This document shows positions 53,214-62,652 of a DNA stretch of 64,000 nucleotides, piece by piece; the stretch's first letter is position 1; each line of letters begins with the position of its first letter. Made by a program: the position numbers and the translations under genes. The notes beneath the pieces are model-generated. The model was not told the origin of the DNA and did no database searches. It saw nothing but the letters and a program-made list of their open reading frames with translations. Source of the DNA: Acetobacter sp. UBA5411 (GTDB lineage: Bacteria; Pseudomonadota; Alphaproteobacteria; Acetobacterales; Acetobacteraceae); NCBI RefSeq assembly GCF_002409645.1, contig NZ_DHNR01000005.1, forward strand, positions 205,679 through 269,678. Direction: 5' to 3'.

Positions 53214-54749
53214 TCAGCCCTTTTGCTGTGCTTTCTGTTTCCCTCCAGCTTTCCGCTGGTTCGCCGGATCACCCACACGGTTCCACCAGCCTCCGCCTAA
53301 CGATTGAAACAACCCAACCGTATCGGACAATCTCGCGCCCTGCGCCTGCGCCAGAGCCAGTTTCGCCTGCAATTCGGCCTGTTGTGCGTTCAGCATCGTC
53401 ACCCGGCTGACATCGCCCAGACGCAATTGCGTCTGTGAGATACTGGCGCTTTTACTCGCCGCCTGCGCTGCGTTCTCTGTCTGGATCAGCATTTCGGAAT
53501 CATTGTGGACAGCATTCAGACTGTCCGCAACGTCCTCAACCGCCGTGGTGATGGTTGAGCGATACTGAGCCGCCGCTTCATCGTAACGGCGACGCGCTCC
53601 GGTTTCCTGGTGCTGCAACTCAAACCCGTCAAAAAGCGGCTGGCTCAGCATGGCGGCCAGTTCCCACTGCCCAAAACCCGGTGCCGCCATCTGCGCGATG
53701 GTCGCGGCCGCAAAGCCCGGCGAGAATCCCAACTGCACATTCGGCAGACGGTTGGCGATCGCCACGCCCACATGCGCGCAGGCGACATGATAATAGGCTT
53801 CTGCTGTTTTTATGTCCGGCCGCTGATTGATGAGCTGCGCGGGCAGACTGACAGGCAGTTCGGCAGGCAGCGTAAAGCGGGCCAGTTCGAACTCTGGCGT
53901 CGGCTGATCCGGCGAATCATTGGCCAGAGCCGCGATCTCGTCATGCAGGGCGTCCAGTGTCTGACGCAGAGTCGGCAATGTCGCACGGGTCTGCGCCAGA
54001 AGCGTCTGCTGCTGCGCCAGATCGGCCATCGACACATCGCCAAGCTTCTGCTGCACCTCCATAGAGTGCAGCACTCTTTCCTGCTGGTCGATCAGCACAT
54101 TGGTGACAGCAATCTCCTCACGCACCATCGCATAGGAAATCGCCGCATCCACAGCGGAACTCGTCAACGTGAGCCACGCTGCCTCAAGCTGGTATTTCTG
54201 CGCCTCCCGTTCGGCGGCGGCGGCTTCGACCTGACGTCGCACCCCACCCCACAGGTCCGGCGAATAGGAAATGTTCAGCTGCGCCGTGTGCATGTTGTAA
54301 AGCCATGAATTGGCCATCGGCACATTGGAATAGGCGCGAGAGGTCTTGAAACGGGCCGGATTGAAGTAGCCGCTGACCGACGGATACAGCGCGCTTTCCG
54401 AGGCCAGCTTGTCCTGCTGGGCGGCATAGAGCGACTGTTTCGCGGCTTCCAGAGACGGATTACGGGCCAGAACCCGCTTCAGAAGCTGGTCAAGTTCCGG
54501 ATAATGAAACAACCGCCACCAGTCGGCGGGAATGTCCGCGCCCGGCTGGAAAACCTGATCGCCATCCTGCGCCGACTGCGCTCCGGCCCGACCACCACTG
54601 CTCTTCGGCAGACCGCCCTGAACGTAAGACGTGACAGGCGCAGCAGGCCGATGAAAGTCCGGACCGACCGCGCAGCCCGCCAGTATCAGGGCACTGGAAG
54701 AAACGCACACATAATGCGACAGACTTCTGGAGAGACCATATCGCTTCAT
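53214..54749 (-). CDS. Outer-membrane efflux lipoprotein (NodT family) of the metal-efflux operon
   Basis: 511 residues. The lipoprotein signal ends at LILAGCAVGPDFHRP (Cys near 26), the family motif DWWRLFHYPELDQLLKRVLA follows, and the second repeat has LPAQLINQRPDIKTAEAYYH. The C-terminal tail is basic (GGKQKAQQKG). Its start overlaps the pump stop by one base (TAATG), completing an adaptor-pump-channel operon. Confidence 0.88.
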   Translation of the reverse strand: MKRYGLSRSLSHYVCVSSSALILAGCAVGPDFHRPAAPVTSYVQGGLPKSSGGRAGAQSAQDGDQVFQPGADIPADWWRLFHYPELDQLLKRVLARNPSLEAAKQSLYAAQQDKLASESALYPSVSGYFNPARFKTSRAYSNVPMANSWLYNMHTAQLNISYSPDLWGGVRRQVEAAAAEREAQKYQLEAAWLTLTSSAVDAAISYAMVREEIAVTNVLIDQQERVLHSMEVQQKLGDVSMADLAQQQTLLAQTRATLPTLRQTLDALHDEIAALANDSPDQPTPEFELARFTLPAELPVSLPAQLINQRPDIKTAEAYYHVACAHVGVAIANRLPNVQLGFSPGFAAATIAQMAAPGFGQWELAAMLSQPLFDGFELQHQETGARRRYDEAAAQYRSTITTAVEDVADSLNAVHNDSEMLIQTENAAQAASKSASISQTQLRLGDVSRVTMLNAQQAELQAKLALAQAQGARLSDTVGLFQSLGGGWWNRVGDPANQRKAGGKQKAQQKG

Positions 54750-57700
54750 TACTGGTCTCCCCCGTCACCATTCTGAAGCGCATTCATCCGGCTCTGACGA
54801 CGCCGTTCGAACATGGCTTCCATCTCGGCGTAATAGGTCGGCAGAATGAACAGGGTGAGGATGGTGGCGATCCCCAGTCCACCCACCACGACCGTCGCCA
54901 GACCGCGCTGCACGTCCGTGCCGATGCCGGTTGCAATCGCGGCGGGCAGCATACCGACGGAGGCGACCGTCGCCGTCATCAGAACAGGACGGAACCGCTC
55001 GCCAGCGCCTTCCAGCACGGCGTCGCGCAGGGAATTCCCCTCCGAGCGCAATCTGTTGATGTTGGAAATCATGATGATTCCGTTCTGGATCGCCACACCG
55101 AACAGCGCGATGAAGCCGACCACCGTGGCGACGTTTAGCGTCTCTCCGCGCACATGCAGAGCGATCAGGCCACCCAGCGTGGCCAGAGGCACGACGGCCA
55201 GCACCAGCACAGCCTGACGGAACAGGCGAAACTCACCAAACAGAAGCATCAGCATCACGGCGAACATGATGGCCAGCGCCACACTCAGACGTGCCTGCGC
55301 CCTCTGCTGCTGCTGGAAGGTTCCCGCCCATTCCAGACGATATTTCGTGGTGTCGAAATGCACTTCACGATCGATATGAGCCTGAGCATCCGTCAGATAC
55401 TGCGACAGAGGCCGGTCACCATTGTTCACGCGAATGGTGATCTGACGCCGGTTATATTCGTGCGCGATATTACTCTCGCCGGTTCCCAGCTTGATTTTCG
55501 CCAGTGCTTCCAGAGGAATATGATCACCCGAGGTGCCGGTCAGAGGCAGGTGGCCCAGCTTCTGAAGATTGGCCGTCTCGTCGGGCTGGAACCGCACTGT
55601 CATATTATAGGTGCGATCGCCGACATAAACTTGCGTGACGGGCGCATCGCCAATGCCGTTCTGGATCACCGCCATCACATCAGCGACCGAAACGCCGTAA
55701 CGGGCGATGGCCGGTCGATCCACCGTAATAGCGAGCTCCGGAATTTCCGGTCCCTGAAAGATCGAGGCGTCGCGCGTGCCGGGAACTGCGTGCAGAATAC
55801 GCACAATCTCGTCGCCGATCCGCCGAAGCTCGCCGAAATCCTGACCATAGACACGTAGCACCAGCGGTGAGTGAGCGCCGCCGACGAGGTCATTCATGCC
55901 GTCTTCAATCGGCTGGCTGATATCGAAGCTGATGCCGGGAATCTGCCGCAACCGGTCGCGCAGGCGGCGCTCGAACTGCGCTTTGTTCTCGCCAGAAGGC
56001 CATGTGTTGTAGGGTTTCAGTCCCACCGGCATTTCAATATGCGACGGTGTCCAGGGGTCCGTGCCGGAATCATTCCGTCCAAGCTGTGTGATGGCGTAGG
56101 AGATTTCTGGAAACTCTTTCACAGCCTTGCGGATTTCGCTCGCCATGGCGCTGGCCTTATCGAGCGAAATGCCGGATGGCAGCCCCACCTGAAGCCACAG
56201 CGCGCCCTCATCCAGTTCCGGCAGAAACTCGCGTCCGGTGCTCAGCCCCAGCACGATCACCAGAGCAAAGGCCGCCCCGCCCCCGAGATAGGCCAGAAAC
56301 GGCCGGTCCACGATATGACCCAGCCAGTGGAGATACTGATGATGCAGCCATTCGAGCGGCCGGTTGTGGAACAGCCGGTGTGGATTGCGCATGGCCAGCC
56401 ACGCCAGCGCGGGCGTGAGCATCGTGGCGCTGAGCAACGCGCCGAACAGCGCGAAACTGACCGTGAACGCCATCGGCCGGAACAGCTTGCCTTCCGCGCC
56501 GTCGAACGCGAACAGCGGGCTGTAGGCCACGATGATGATCAGTGTGGAGAACAGGATCGACCGACCGATATGATTGGTGACGCCGAGAATATCCTTCATC
56601 TGGATCTTCTGCGTCGGTCGCTCCTCGCGGATGCGCAGGATCGCTTCTGTCACCACGATGGCGCCGTCCACCACCACGCCAAAATCGATAGCGCCCAGCG
56701 AAAACAGGTTCGCGGGCATCCCCGCCAGATCCATGATCACGAAGACCATCGCCAGCGCCAGCGGGATGGTCACCGCCGCCACCAGCGCGCTGCGCGGACT
56801 GCCGAGGAACACCAGCAGCACCACGACCACCAGCAGAACACCCTTGAATACGGTGTCCATGACCTTGTCGGTGGTCGCGTTCACCAACGTGTCGCGGTCG
56901 ATATAGGGGACAATCTTCACGCCCATCGGATCAAGCTGCTTCTGCAACAGCTTCACCTGCGCATGGACCTTTTGCAGCACCAGCGAGGCGTTCTGACCGC
57001 TCAGCATCGTCACGATCCCCTCGATCGTGTCCGGGTTGGAATCCTTGCCCAGAATGCCTTCCCGCACCTGATGCCCCATCTGGAGGCGTCCCAGATCGTT
57101 CAGCAGGATCGGCACGCCATGGTGCTGATTGACGGCAATCTCGCCCATGTCATCCAGCGTGCGCACAAGCCCGGAACCGCGCACCACATAGGATTGATCG
57201 CCGCGCGTGACGCGCCCCCCTCCGGCGTTGGCGTTGTTATTCTGCATCGCCGTGATGACGTCGTTCAGGCCGATGCCGTAACGCTGCAACGCGCCGGGAT
57301 TGAGGACGAGCTGATATTCCTTCGTGAAGCCGCCGAAGTTGTTGACCGCCGCGATGCCCGGAATCTGCTGGAGCGCTGGCATGACGATCCAGCGTTGGAT
57401 ATCCGAAAGCTGCATCAGGTTGGCGCGGTCGGACTCCAGCGTGTAGCGATAGATCTCGCCGGATGGTCCTGTGACCGGCCCGAGCCCCGGCGTCGCCCCA
57501 TAGGGCACGGAGACCTGCGCCAGTTGTTCGGTCACACGCTGCCGGGCGAAATAGACGTCCGTGCCGTCCTTGAAGATCAGTGTGATCAGGGACAGTCCGA
57601 AGGTGCTGCTGGACCGCGTATCCACGATCCCCGGCGTGCTGGCGAGCTGCCGTTCGAGCGGAATGGTGATCTGCTGTTCGATCTCCTCGGCGGCCAGACC

Positions 57701-57862
57701 GGGCACCTGTGTCGAGACCTGCACGGTCGCCGCGCCGAGATCGGGATAGGCTTCGATCGCAATGTTGCGCCATGCGAAAAGCCCGGCGATAGCCAGAATG
57801 AACGCACCCAGAAAGACGAGCTTACGCTGACGCAGGCATCCTGCGATGATGGCGTTAATCAT
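54749..57862 (-). CDS. Heavy-metal RND efflux pump (CzcA/CusA, HME family)
   Basis: 1037-residue inner-membrane pump. TM1 is followed by the HME signature AIEAYPDLGAATVQVSTQVPG; the TM4 proton-relay motif is DFGVVVDGAIVVTEAILRIREE, with Asp-x5-Asp-x6-Glu as in CzcA. The second loop contains ISYAITQLGRNDSGTDPWTPSH, and C-terminal spans end at LTLFILPTYYAEMEAMFERR. The family exports divalent cations (Co, Zn, Cd, Ni) or Cu/Ag; the specificity is not clear here. It overlaps the adaptor gene by 8 bases. Confidence 0.88.
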   Translation of the reverse strand: MINAIIAGCLRQRKLVFLGAFILAIAGLFAWRNIAIEAYPDLGAATVQVSTQVPGLAAEEIEQQITIPLERQLASTPGIVDTRSSSTFGLSLITLIFKDGTDVYFARQRVTEQLAQVSVPYGATPGLGPVTGPSGEIYRYTLESDRANLMQLSDIQRWIVMPALQQIPGIAAVNNFGGFTKEYQLVLNPGALQRYGIGLNDVITAMQNNNANAGGGRVTRGDQSYVVRGSGLVRTLDDMGEIAVNQHHGVPILLNDLGRLQMGHQVREGILGKDSNPDTIEGIVTMLSGQNASLVLQKVHAQVKLLQKQLDPMGVKIVPYIDRDTLVNATTDKVMDTVFKGVLLVVVVLLVFLGSPRSALVAAVTIPLALAMVFVIMDLAGMPANLFSLGAIDFGVVVDGAIVVTEAILRIREERPTQKIQMKDILGVTNHIGRSILFSTLIIIVAYSPLFAFDGAEGKLFRPMAFTVSFALFGALLSATMLTPALAWLAMRNPHRLFHNRPLEWLHHQYLHWLGHIVDRPFLAYLGGGAAFALVIVLGLSTGREFLPELDEGALWLQVGLPSGISLDKASAMASEIRKAVKEFPEISYAITQLGRNDSGTDPWTPSHIEMPVGLKPYNTWPSGENKAQFERRLRDRLRQIPGISFDISQPIEDGMNDLVGGAHSPLVLRVYGQDFGELRRIGDEIVRILHAVPGTRDASIFQGPEIPELAITVDRPAIARYGVSVADVMAVIQNGIGDAPVTQVYVGDRTYNMTVRFQPDETANLQKLGHLPLTGTSGDHIPLEALAKIKLGTGESNIAHEYNRRQITIRVNNGDRPLSQYLTDAQAHIDREVHFDTTKYRLEWAGTFQQQQRAQARLSVALAIMFAVMLMLLFGEFRLFRQAVLVLAVVPLATLGGLIALHVRGETLNVATVVGFIALFGVAIQNGIIMISNINRLRSEGNSLRDAVLEGAGERFRPVLMTATVASVGMLPAAIATGIGTDVQRGLATVVVGGLGIATILTLFILPTYYAEMEAMFERRRQSRMNALQNGDGGDQ

Positions 57863-58952
57863 CGTTGAGCAGGACCGCGCCGGTGGTCACGATACGGTCT
57901 CCCGGAGCCAGTCCCGAGGTCACGCGGCAAAGAGCGCCGTCGTCGTAAATCACCTGCACGATCCGGCGCTCGAACACATGCGGGGATTTTTCCACGAACA
58001 CCGTCACCTGATCATTGTTCATGACCAGCGCCGACTGCGGCACGGAGATGGTTTCCGGCTGTGGGGCCATGACCGTCATGTTGGCATACATGTTCGGGTG
58101 CAGCTTGCGATCCAGATTCTGCAGAATGACGCGCACCATCAGCACCTGTGTGTCGGCCTGCATGATCGGCTCGATACCGGACACGGCGGAATGGAAGATC
58201 TGTCCGGGGAAAGCCGGAAGCGTCAGATTGACGGCCTGCCCGAGTTCCACGTTGCGAATGTCGCGCTCGGGAACGCTGGCGACGGCCCAGACCTCGGCGA
58301 TGTTGGTCACCACCGCCAGCGGCTGCGTCAGATCCACGACATTCATGCCTGCCGTGGTGTTGACGCTCCCAACCGCGCCTTCGATCGGCGATCGCAGCGT
58401 GATGACGCCGCCCGCATTCACAGTGGTGGAGAGGGATTCAAGATGCGTGCGGGCGCGCTGCTCTTCAGCCTGAGCCTGCGCGTAGCCGGTCTTTGCGGTC
58501 TCCACATCCTTGACCGCCTCACCTCCGGCCGCCAGTACACCCTGCGCACGGCGGAGCGTTCGGCTGGCAAGATCGAGCGCCGCCCGCGCCTTCAGTTCGT
58601 CGGCGGACGCCTGCGCCGCGTCAGCCGAGAGAATATGGGCGATTTCGTCACCGACATCGACGTGCTCACCTACCCGGACGGCGACATCGAGCACTCTTCC
58701 GGTCGCAGGCGCAAAGACCGTTACATTTCGGGATGGTTCCGCCACGATGACGCCGGGAGCGGTCGTGCCACGGTTCCAGTGACTGACGCTGACCGCCGAG
58801 ACCGCAAGACGCCTGTCGACCGGCGAGCCTTCCGGCACCACAATCTTCCCGTCCGATCTGTGCTGCACAGGGGCCTGTCCGTCTGCATACGCCGAACCAA
58901 CTGTCAGCATGCCCATGCACAGCAATGCGGCGGCACACCCGATCCTACGCAT
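57855..58952 (-). CDS. Heavy-metal efflux periplasmic adaptor (CzcB/CusB-like)
   Basis: About 365 residues. The ATG at 58952 gives a clean signal peptide (IGCAAALLCMGMLTVGSAYA); the frame continues 39 codons upstream without domain content. The lipoyl halves (VFAPATGRVLDVAVRVGEHVDVGDEI and LRSPIEGAVGSVNTTAGMNV, cited by their V-x-x-G cores) flank an alpha-hairpin. Then come barrel strands and a C-terminal AGDRIVTTGAVLLNDD-type end. No His-rich metal-binding N-terminus as in classical CzcB. Confidence 0.85.
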   Translation of the reverse strand: MRRIGCAAALLCMGMLTVGSAYADGQAPVQHRSDGKIVVPEGSPVDRRLAVSAVSVSHWNRGTTAPGVIVAEPSRNVTVFAPATGRVLDVAVRVGEHVDVGDEIAHILSADAAQASADELKARAALDLASRTLRRAQGVLAAGGEAVKDVETAKTGYAQAQAEEQRARTHLESLSTTVNAGGVITLRSPIEGAVGSVNTTAGMNVVDLTQPLAVVTNIAEVWAVASVPERDIRNVELGQAVNLTLPAFPGQIFHSAVSGIEPIMQADTQVLMVRVILQNLDRKLHPNMYANMTVMAPQPETISVPQSALVMNNDQVTVFVEKSPHVFERRIVQVIYDDGALCRVTSGLAPGDRIVTTGAVLLNDD

Positions 58953-59284
58953 CAGAGGCTGCGTATTCCGGACAGGCGTCTCCGTCCTGCGAACAGGACA
59001 GCCGAAGACAGAACTGACCGCCGAAAGAGCGACCTTGAACCGCACGATGCAGGGGTCATGAGTCTTCATTACGAACCAAAGGGCAAATCAGAGAACGGAA
59101 CAGCGGGCGACAGCAAATTCTCTGATGCAATGGCCGGTGACCTGCCTGAGAATGCGTCCCTGCACCTAGAACACAGGAGCAGGCAGCGCAACGGGCGACC
59201 GGGCATCAGACTCGTGTCACTGCTGCAACAACAATGAAATTTGCATGACGATCATGGTTTTCTGATGAACACCGAACGTCAGCC
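58953..59284. other. Region upstream of the metal-efflux operon
   Basis: 332 bases between the adaptor start and the nth stop. It should hold the operon promoter. Part of it is an in-frame extension of the adaptor gene without recognisable domain. No clear operator was found. Confidence 0.5.
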
Positions 59285-60022
59285 CTACCGTTTGGGCGCG
59301 ATCATTTCTTTTTCAGGATAAAGGCAGTCTTTCGTCGCCGCACAGCGCCAGCACTCGGGCCGTCGGGCCTTGCAGACGTATCGCCCCTGCAGGATCAGCC
59401 AGTGATGCGAGTCCCGTAGCAGCTCACGCGGAATACGGGCCTCCAGCGCATTCTCCACTTCCAGCACAGTCTTTCCACGGGCCAGCCCCGTCCGATTGGC
59501 CAACCTGAAACAATGCGTATCGACCGGCATCGCTGGAAGGCCGTAGGCGACGTTCAGGATGACATTCGCCGTCTTGCGGCCGACGCCGGGCAGTGCCTCC
59601 AGAGCGTCACGGTCCGCAGGCACTTCACCATTGTGATGAGCAAGCAGATCACGCGACAGGGCGACGATGTTCTTCGCCTTGTTCCGCCACAGGCCGATGG
59701 TCTTGATATACTCGCCGACCGCCTCCTCGCCGAGCGCCACCATTTCCTTTGGACCGGGCGCAACTGCAAACAGCGCGGGCGTCGCCTTGTTGACCGAGCT
59801 GTCCGTCGCCTGCGCTGCCAGCGCCGTAGCGACGAGAAGCTGGTAGGGCGAGCTGAAAACAAGCTCGGTTTCCGCGTCCGGCCATGTCTTCGCCAGATCA
59901 GCCAGAAAGCGGGTGATTTCCGGCTTTGTCATATCACGGGGAGCGATGGCGGTGCCGTTGGGGAGACGGGAAGTGTCTGCTTTGGCGGCTGGCGTGGTTT
60001 TCTTGGAACGGGTGGAGGGCAT
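59285..60022 (-). CDS. nth: Endonuclease III
   Basis: 245-residue DNA glycosylase/AP lyase for oxidised pyrimidines. The helix-hairpin-helix LPGVGRKTANVILNVAYG provides the catalytic Lys, and MPVDTHCFRLANR the catalytic Asp. The C-terminal 4Fe-4S site is C-x6-C-x2-C-x5-C (CKARRPECWRCAATKDC). The N-terminus has an extra Lys/Ala-rich stretch of about 30 residues. Confidence 0.95.
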   Translation of the reverse strand: MPSTRSKKTTPAAKADTSRLPNGTAIAPRDMTKPEITRFLADLAKTWPDAETELVFSSPYQLLVATALAAQATDSSVNKATPALFAVAPGPKEMVALGEEAVGEYIKTIGLWRNKAKNIVALSRDLLAHHNGEVPADRDALEALPGVGRKTANVILNVAYGLPAMPVDTHCFRLANRTGLARGKTVLEVENALEARIPRELLRDSHHWLILQGRYVCKARRPECWRCAATKDCLYPEKEMIAPKR

Positions 60023-60167
60023 GCGGCTGTTATTCGATAGAATGAGCAGTTCGTCAAAAATGGAAACGAACCGGAATTAAAGAAGCAGACGATATGCAAG
60101 CACTGACCAGACCGAAGTTGAGAGAACTGACATCAGTCCATACATCTATGATCGTCAATTTAGGAGT

Positions 60168-60410
60168 ACGAAAGCCGCCTTCGCCACTCTGAGTGTTCTA
60201 TCCCAGTCTACACGACTGGATATCTTCCGCCTGCTGGTGCGTCACGAACCGGACGGATTACCTGCGGGAAACGTCGCGTACCATCTCGATATCCCGCAGA
60301 ATACAATTTCCGCCTATCTCTTCACCTTGATTCGCGCCGGCCTGCTGACTTCGCAACGCCATGGCCAGCTGTTCGTCTGTCGCGTCTGCCTTCCTCCACT
60401 AGATGTTTAG
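60168..60410 (+). pseudogene. Remnant of an ArsR-family regulator
   Basis: The frame encodes an ArsR-type winged helix of about 80 residues: AFATLSVLSQSTRLDIFRLL, then LPAGNVAYHLDIPQNTISAY and LFTLIRAGLLTSQRHGQLFV. No ATG, GTG or TTG exists at the expected position although AGGAG (60162-60166) lies just upstream. The frame ends after RVCLPPLDV, where relatives usually have another 25-35 residues. Both ends seem damaged. It lies between nth and the two-component genes. A non-standard start cannot be ruled out. Confidence 0.6.
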
Positions 60411-60619
60411 TCCCAGGGTTTGATGGGCTGAATTGATGATGAATCTTTGTGGCTCTGAATTACAGGTCCAGCAGAGTTATTCATAGATCGTGCACCCTCT
60501 TCCGTTCCCGGGAAAATTCCTGATTCACAGCTTCATCTGAAATCGTAATTCAGTAGCCTGCGGAAGTGCTTCGGTAACAGTCTGATGCCCCTGAACATGA
60601 TTCCACGAAAAGCGGTAAG
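60411..60619. other. Non-coding stretch after the ArsR remnant
   Basis: About 210 bases with no supported gene. With 60023-60167 and the remnant, this makes a 597-base gap without intact genes. The change at 60400 could be a deletion or insertion junction, but no mobile element is recognisable. Confidence 0.4.
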
Positions 60620-61987
60620 TCATGCTGATTTGATCTCTTTAAATTTGGTGTTGGTTTCAGTGCCACCAGAAGGGAAGCGGATGGAAACGGTAATACCTCT
60701 TGCCTTTCCCGAAACAGGAGAAGTAATCGCGAGATCAGCCCGAAACTGAAGCGATATCTGGCGAACGATCGCAAGTCCAAGCCCGCTTCCTTCTGCATCT
60801 GTTGCACCTCTCACAAAAGGCTTTTCCATATCCCTCAGAATTTCAGGTGTGAGAGGATCGCAATCATTGGAAATCAGGACTTCAGAATCTTCTGTGATAA
60901 CTACCCTTACCGGCTGTAAGGAAGAGCCATGAAGAACTGCATTTTCCAGCAGGTTGCGAAACAGGATGCCAGCAGCATCCATGTCGCCTTGGATCATAAG
61001 ACAAGGCGTTCCTGACAGTTCAATGATCTGTTTTTTTTCCCGCTCAAGTTCCTGCGCCAGAAACCGGATGACAAGCACCAGATCAAATCGATCCTCCCTG
61101 AGGGCGATCCCCGATGTTGCACGGGACAGCTGAAGCAGTTTTTCCATCATCCGGCCAATTCTGCGGGCCTGATGCATGATGGTTGTCGCACGTTCTTCAT
61201 GTTCCGAGTGCTGAAGCAGGCTTCTCAGAATTTGCACCTGCGCCAGAAGTGCTCCGATGGGATTCCGGAGTTCATGGGCTGCGTTGGCGGCGAACGCACG
61301 TTCGGTGGAAAGCGCCATTTTGAGGCGGTCCAGCAGAAGGTTGACGGCAGAGTGGATTGCGACAAGCTCTTCGGGCAGATCCAGCGGCGGGATAGGAGCC
61401 AGATTTGCTCCACCTCGGCTTCTGATCTCCTCCTGAAGACTTGTAAGAGGCTGCATGGCGCGACGCACACGCCACCGGACCAGAAGCCAGATCGCCGGGA
61501 AGAAGATCACCATCGGCAGGACTGAAATCAGAATGGCCCGCCTGACGGCTTCAGTTCTGTGAAAAGTCGGTTCGCCCACCAGAATGTAATGATGGCCAGA
61601 AACAGAAGGTGCAACATACACCCGGAACGACGGAATATTGTAAAATCCCGTTTCCAGATGCGGAACGAACAGCGTCTCCGGTGCATTCTGCGACCGGACC
61701 TCAAGCTGACCATCCGTTGAAGCAATCTGATAGGCCAGAGTGCGTCGGTTCACACCGGGCAGGCGTGCGATCTGTCCGCCCGGCATGGCAGATGTCGGAC
61801 CGTTTTTATCCAGTTCACCAATAACGAATTCCAGACGTTCGGCCACTTCCTGCAAGGAATTATCGAGACGCTCCGTGACTTCATAACGGGTAAAAGCTGC
61901 GACAAGAATGCTGAGAAGCACCAGCGCCCCGAGCACAATGATCAGGGTTCCTGAGACGATGCGGGACGCCAGACTCCAGCGCTTCAT
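60620..61987 (-). CDS. Two-component sensor histidine kinase (QseC/CusS-like)
   Basis: 455 residues. Two membrane spans (about 13-33 and 168-188) enclose a periplasmic sensor domain; a HAMP-like segment follows (RRAMQPLTSLQEEIRSRGG), the H-box FAANAAHELRNPIGALLAQVQ and ATPase boxes (FRNLLENAVLHGS, GSGLGLAIVRQISLQF). No Met/His-rich copper-binding cluster is evident in the periplasmic part. It overlaps the response regulator gene by 4 bases, and probably regulates the metal pump encoded upstream. Confidence 0.88.
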   Translation of the reverse strand: MKRWSLASRIVSGTLIIVLGALVLLSILVAAFTRYEVTERLDNSLQEVAERLEFVIGELDKNGPTSAMPGGQIARLPGVNRRTLAYQIASTDGQLEVRSQNAPETLFVPHLETGFYNIPSFRVYVAPSVSGHHYILVGEPTFHRTEAVRRAILISVLPMVIFFPAIWLLVRWRVRRAMQPLTSLQEEIRSRGGANLAPIPPLDLPEELVAIHSAVNLLLDRLKMALSTERAFAANAAHELRNPIGALLAQVQILRSLLQHSEHEERATTIMHQARRIGRMMEKLLQLSRATSGIALREDRFDLVLVIRFLAQELEREKKQIIELSGTPCLMIQGDMDAAGILFRNLLENAVLHGSSLQPVRVVITEDSEVLISNDCDPLTPEILRDMEKPFVRGATDAEGSGLGLAIVRQISLQFRADLAITSPVSGKARGITVSIRFPSGGTETNTKFKEIKSA

Positions 61988-62652
61988 CGGGACGCCGTTC
62001 CTGCGAGGCTGTAGCCTCGTCCACGCACCGTCACGATCAGACCAGCTTCCGTTTTCTTGCGTATCCGGCTGATAAAAACTTCAATAGCGTTGCTTTCCAC
62101 ATCATCGCTGAGACCATAAAGAGCGTCTTCGATCTGCTCACGACTACACAGCGCGCCCGGTCGACGGGCAAGAAGTTCGACAATGGCCCACTCCCGCGCG
62201 GAGAGATCGACATCCTGTCCGTTGCGTCTGAGTTGCCGCCGGGAGAGATCAATCTCGATATCGCCAATCGTCACGACATTGTCGGGCAGGGCCACATAAC
62301 GCCGAGCAACGGCCTCGATACGGGCGACAAGTTCGTCCAGATCATAAGGTTTGACGATATAGTCGTCCGCCCCGTCCGATAATCCGGCAATCCTGTCGCT
62401 GATCTGATCCCTCGCTGTCGTGATCAGGATCGCCAGAGGAGAACGATCACGACGGATTTCCCGCAGCAGGTCCCGGCCATTGCCATCCGGAAGACCGAGA
62501 TCCAGCAGCAGAAAATCATAGGACGAGGCCCGCAGCGCCGCACGGGCATCCGAGAGGGTTCTGAACCAGTCGGCGACATGCCCAGCCTGCCGGATACGGT
62601 CCCTGACAGCCGAGCCAAGCGCGCTTTCATCTTCAATGATCAGGATTTTCAT
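61984..62652 (-). CDS. OmpR-family response regulator
   Basis: 222 residues. Receiver domain with acidic pocket (IIEDE), phospho-acceptor Asp51 in LLLDLGLPDGNG and Lys in YIVKPYDLDEL, followed by a winged-helix domain ending FISRIRKKTEAGLIVTVRGRGYSL. Its start overlaps the RND pump stop (ATGA), so pump, regulator and kinase form one operon. It is closest to QseB/CusR-type regulators by eye. Confidence 0.9.
   Translation of the reverse strand: MKILIIEDESALGSAVRDRIRQAGHVADWFRTLSDARAALRASSYDFLLLDLGLPDGNGRDLLREIRRDRSPLAILITTARDQISDRIAGLSDGADDYIVKPYDLDELVARIEAVARRYVALPDNVVTIGDIEIDLSRRQLRRNGQDVDLSAREWAIVELLARRPGALCSREQIEDALYGLSDDVESNAIEVFISRIRKKTEAGLIVTVRGRGYSLAGTASR

Noticed and set aside
55871..57868. 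665-codon plus-strand open frame
   Set aside because: It is exactly antisense to the metal pump gene and rich in His/Arg/Gln, typical of a shadow frame in GC-rich DNA.
60094..60192. Short frame starting MQALTRPKL upstream of the ArsR remnant
   Set aside because: It runs in a different frame from the ArsR domain and resembles no ArsR N-terminus; could be a relic but not supported as a gene.
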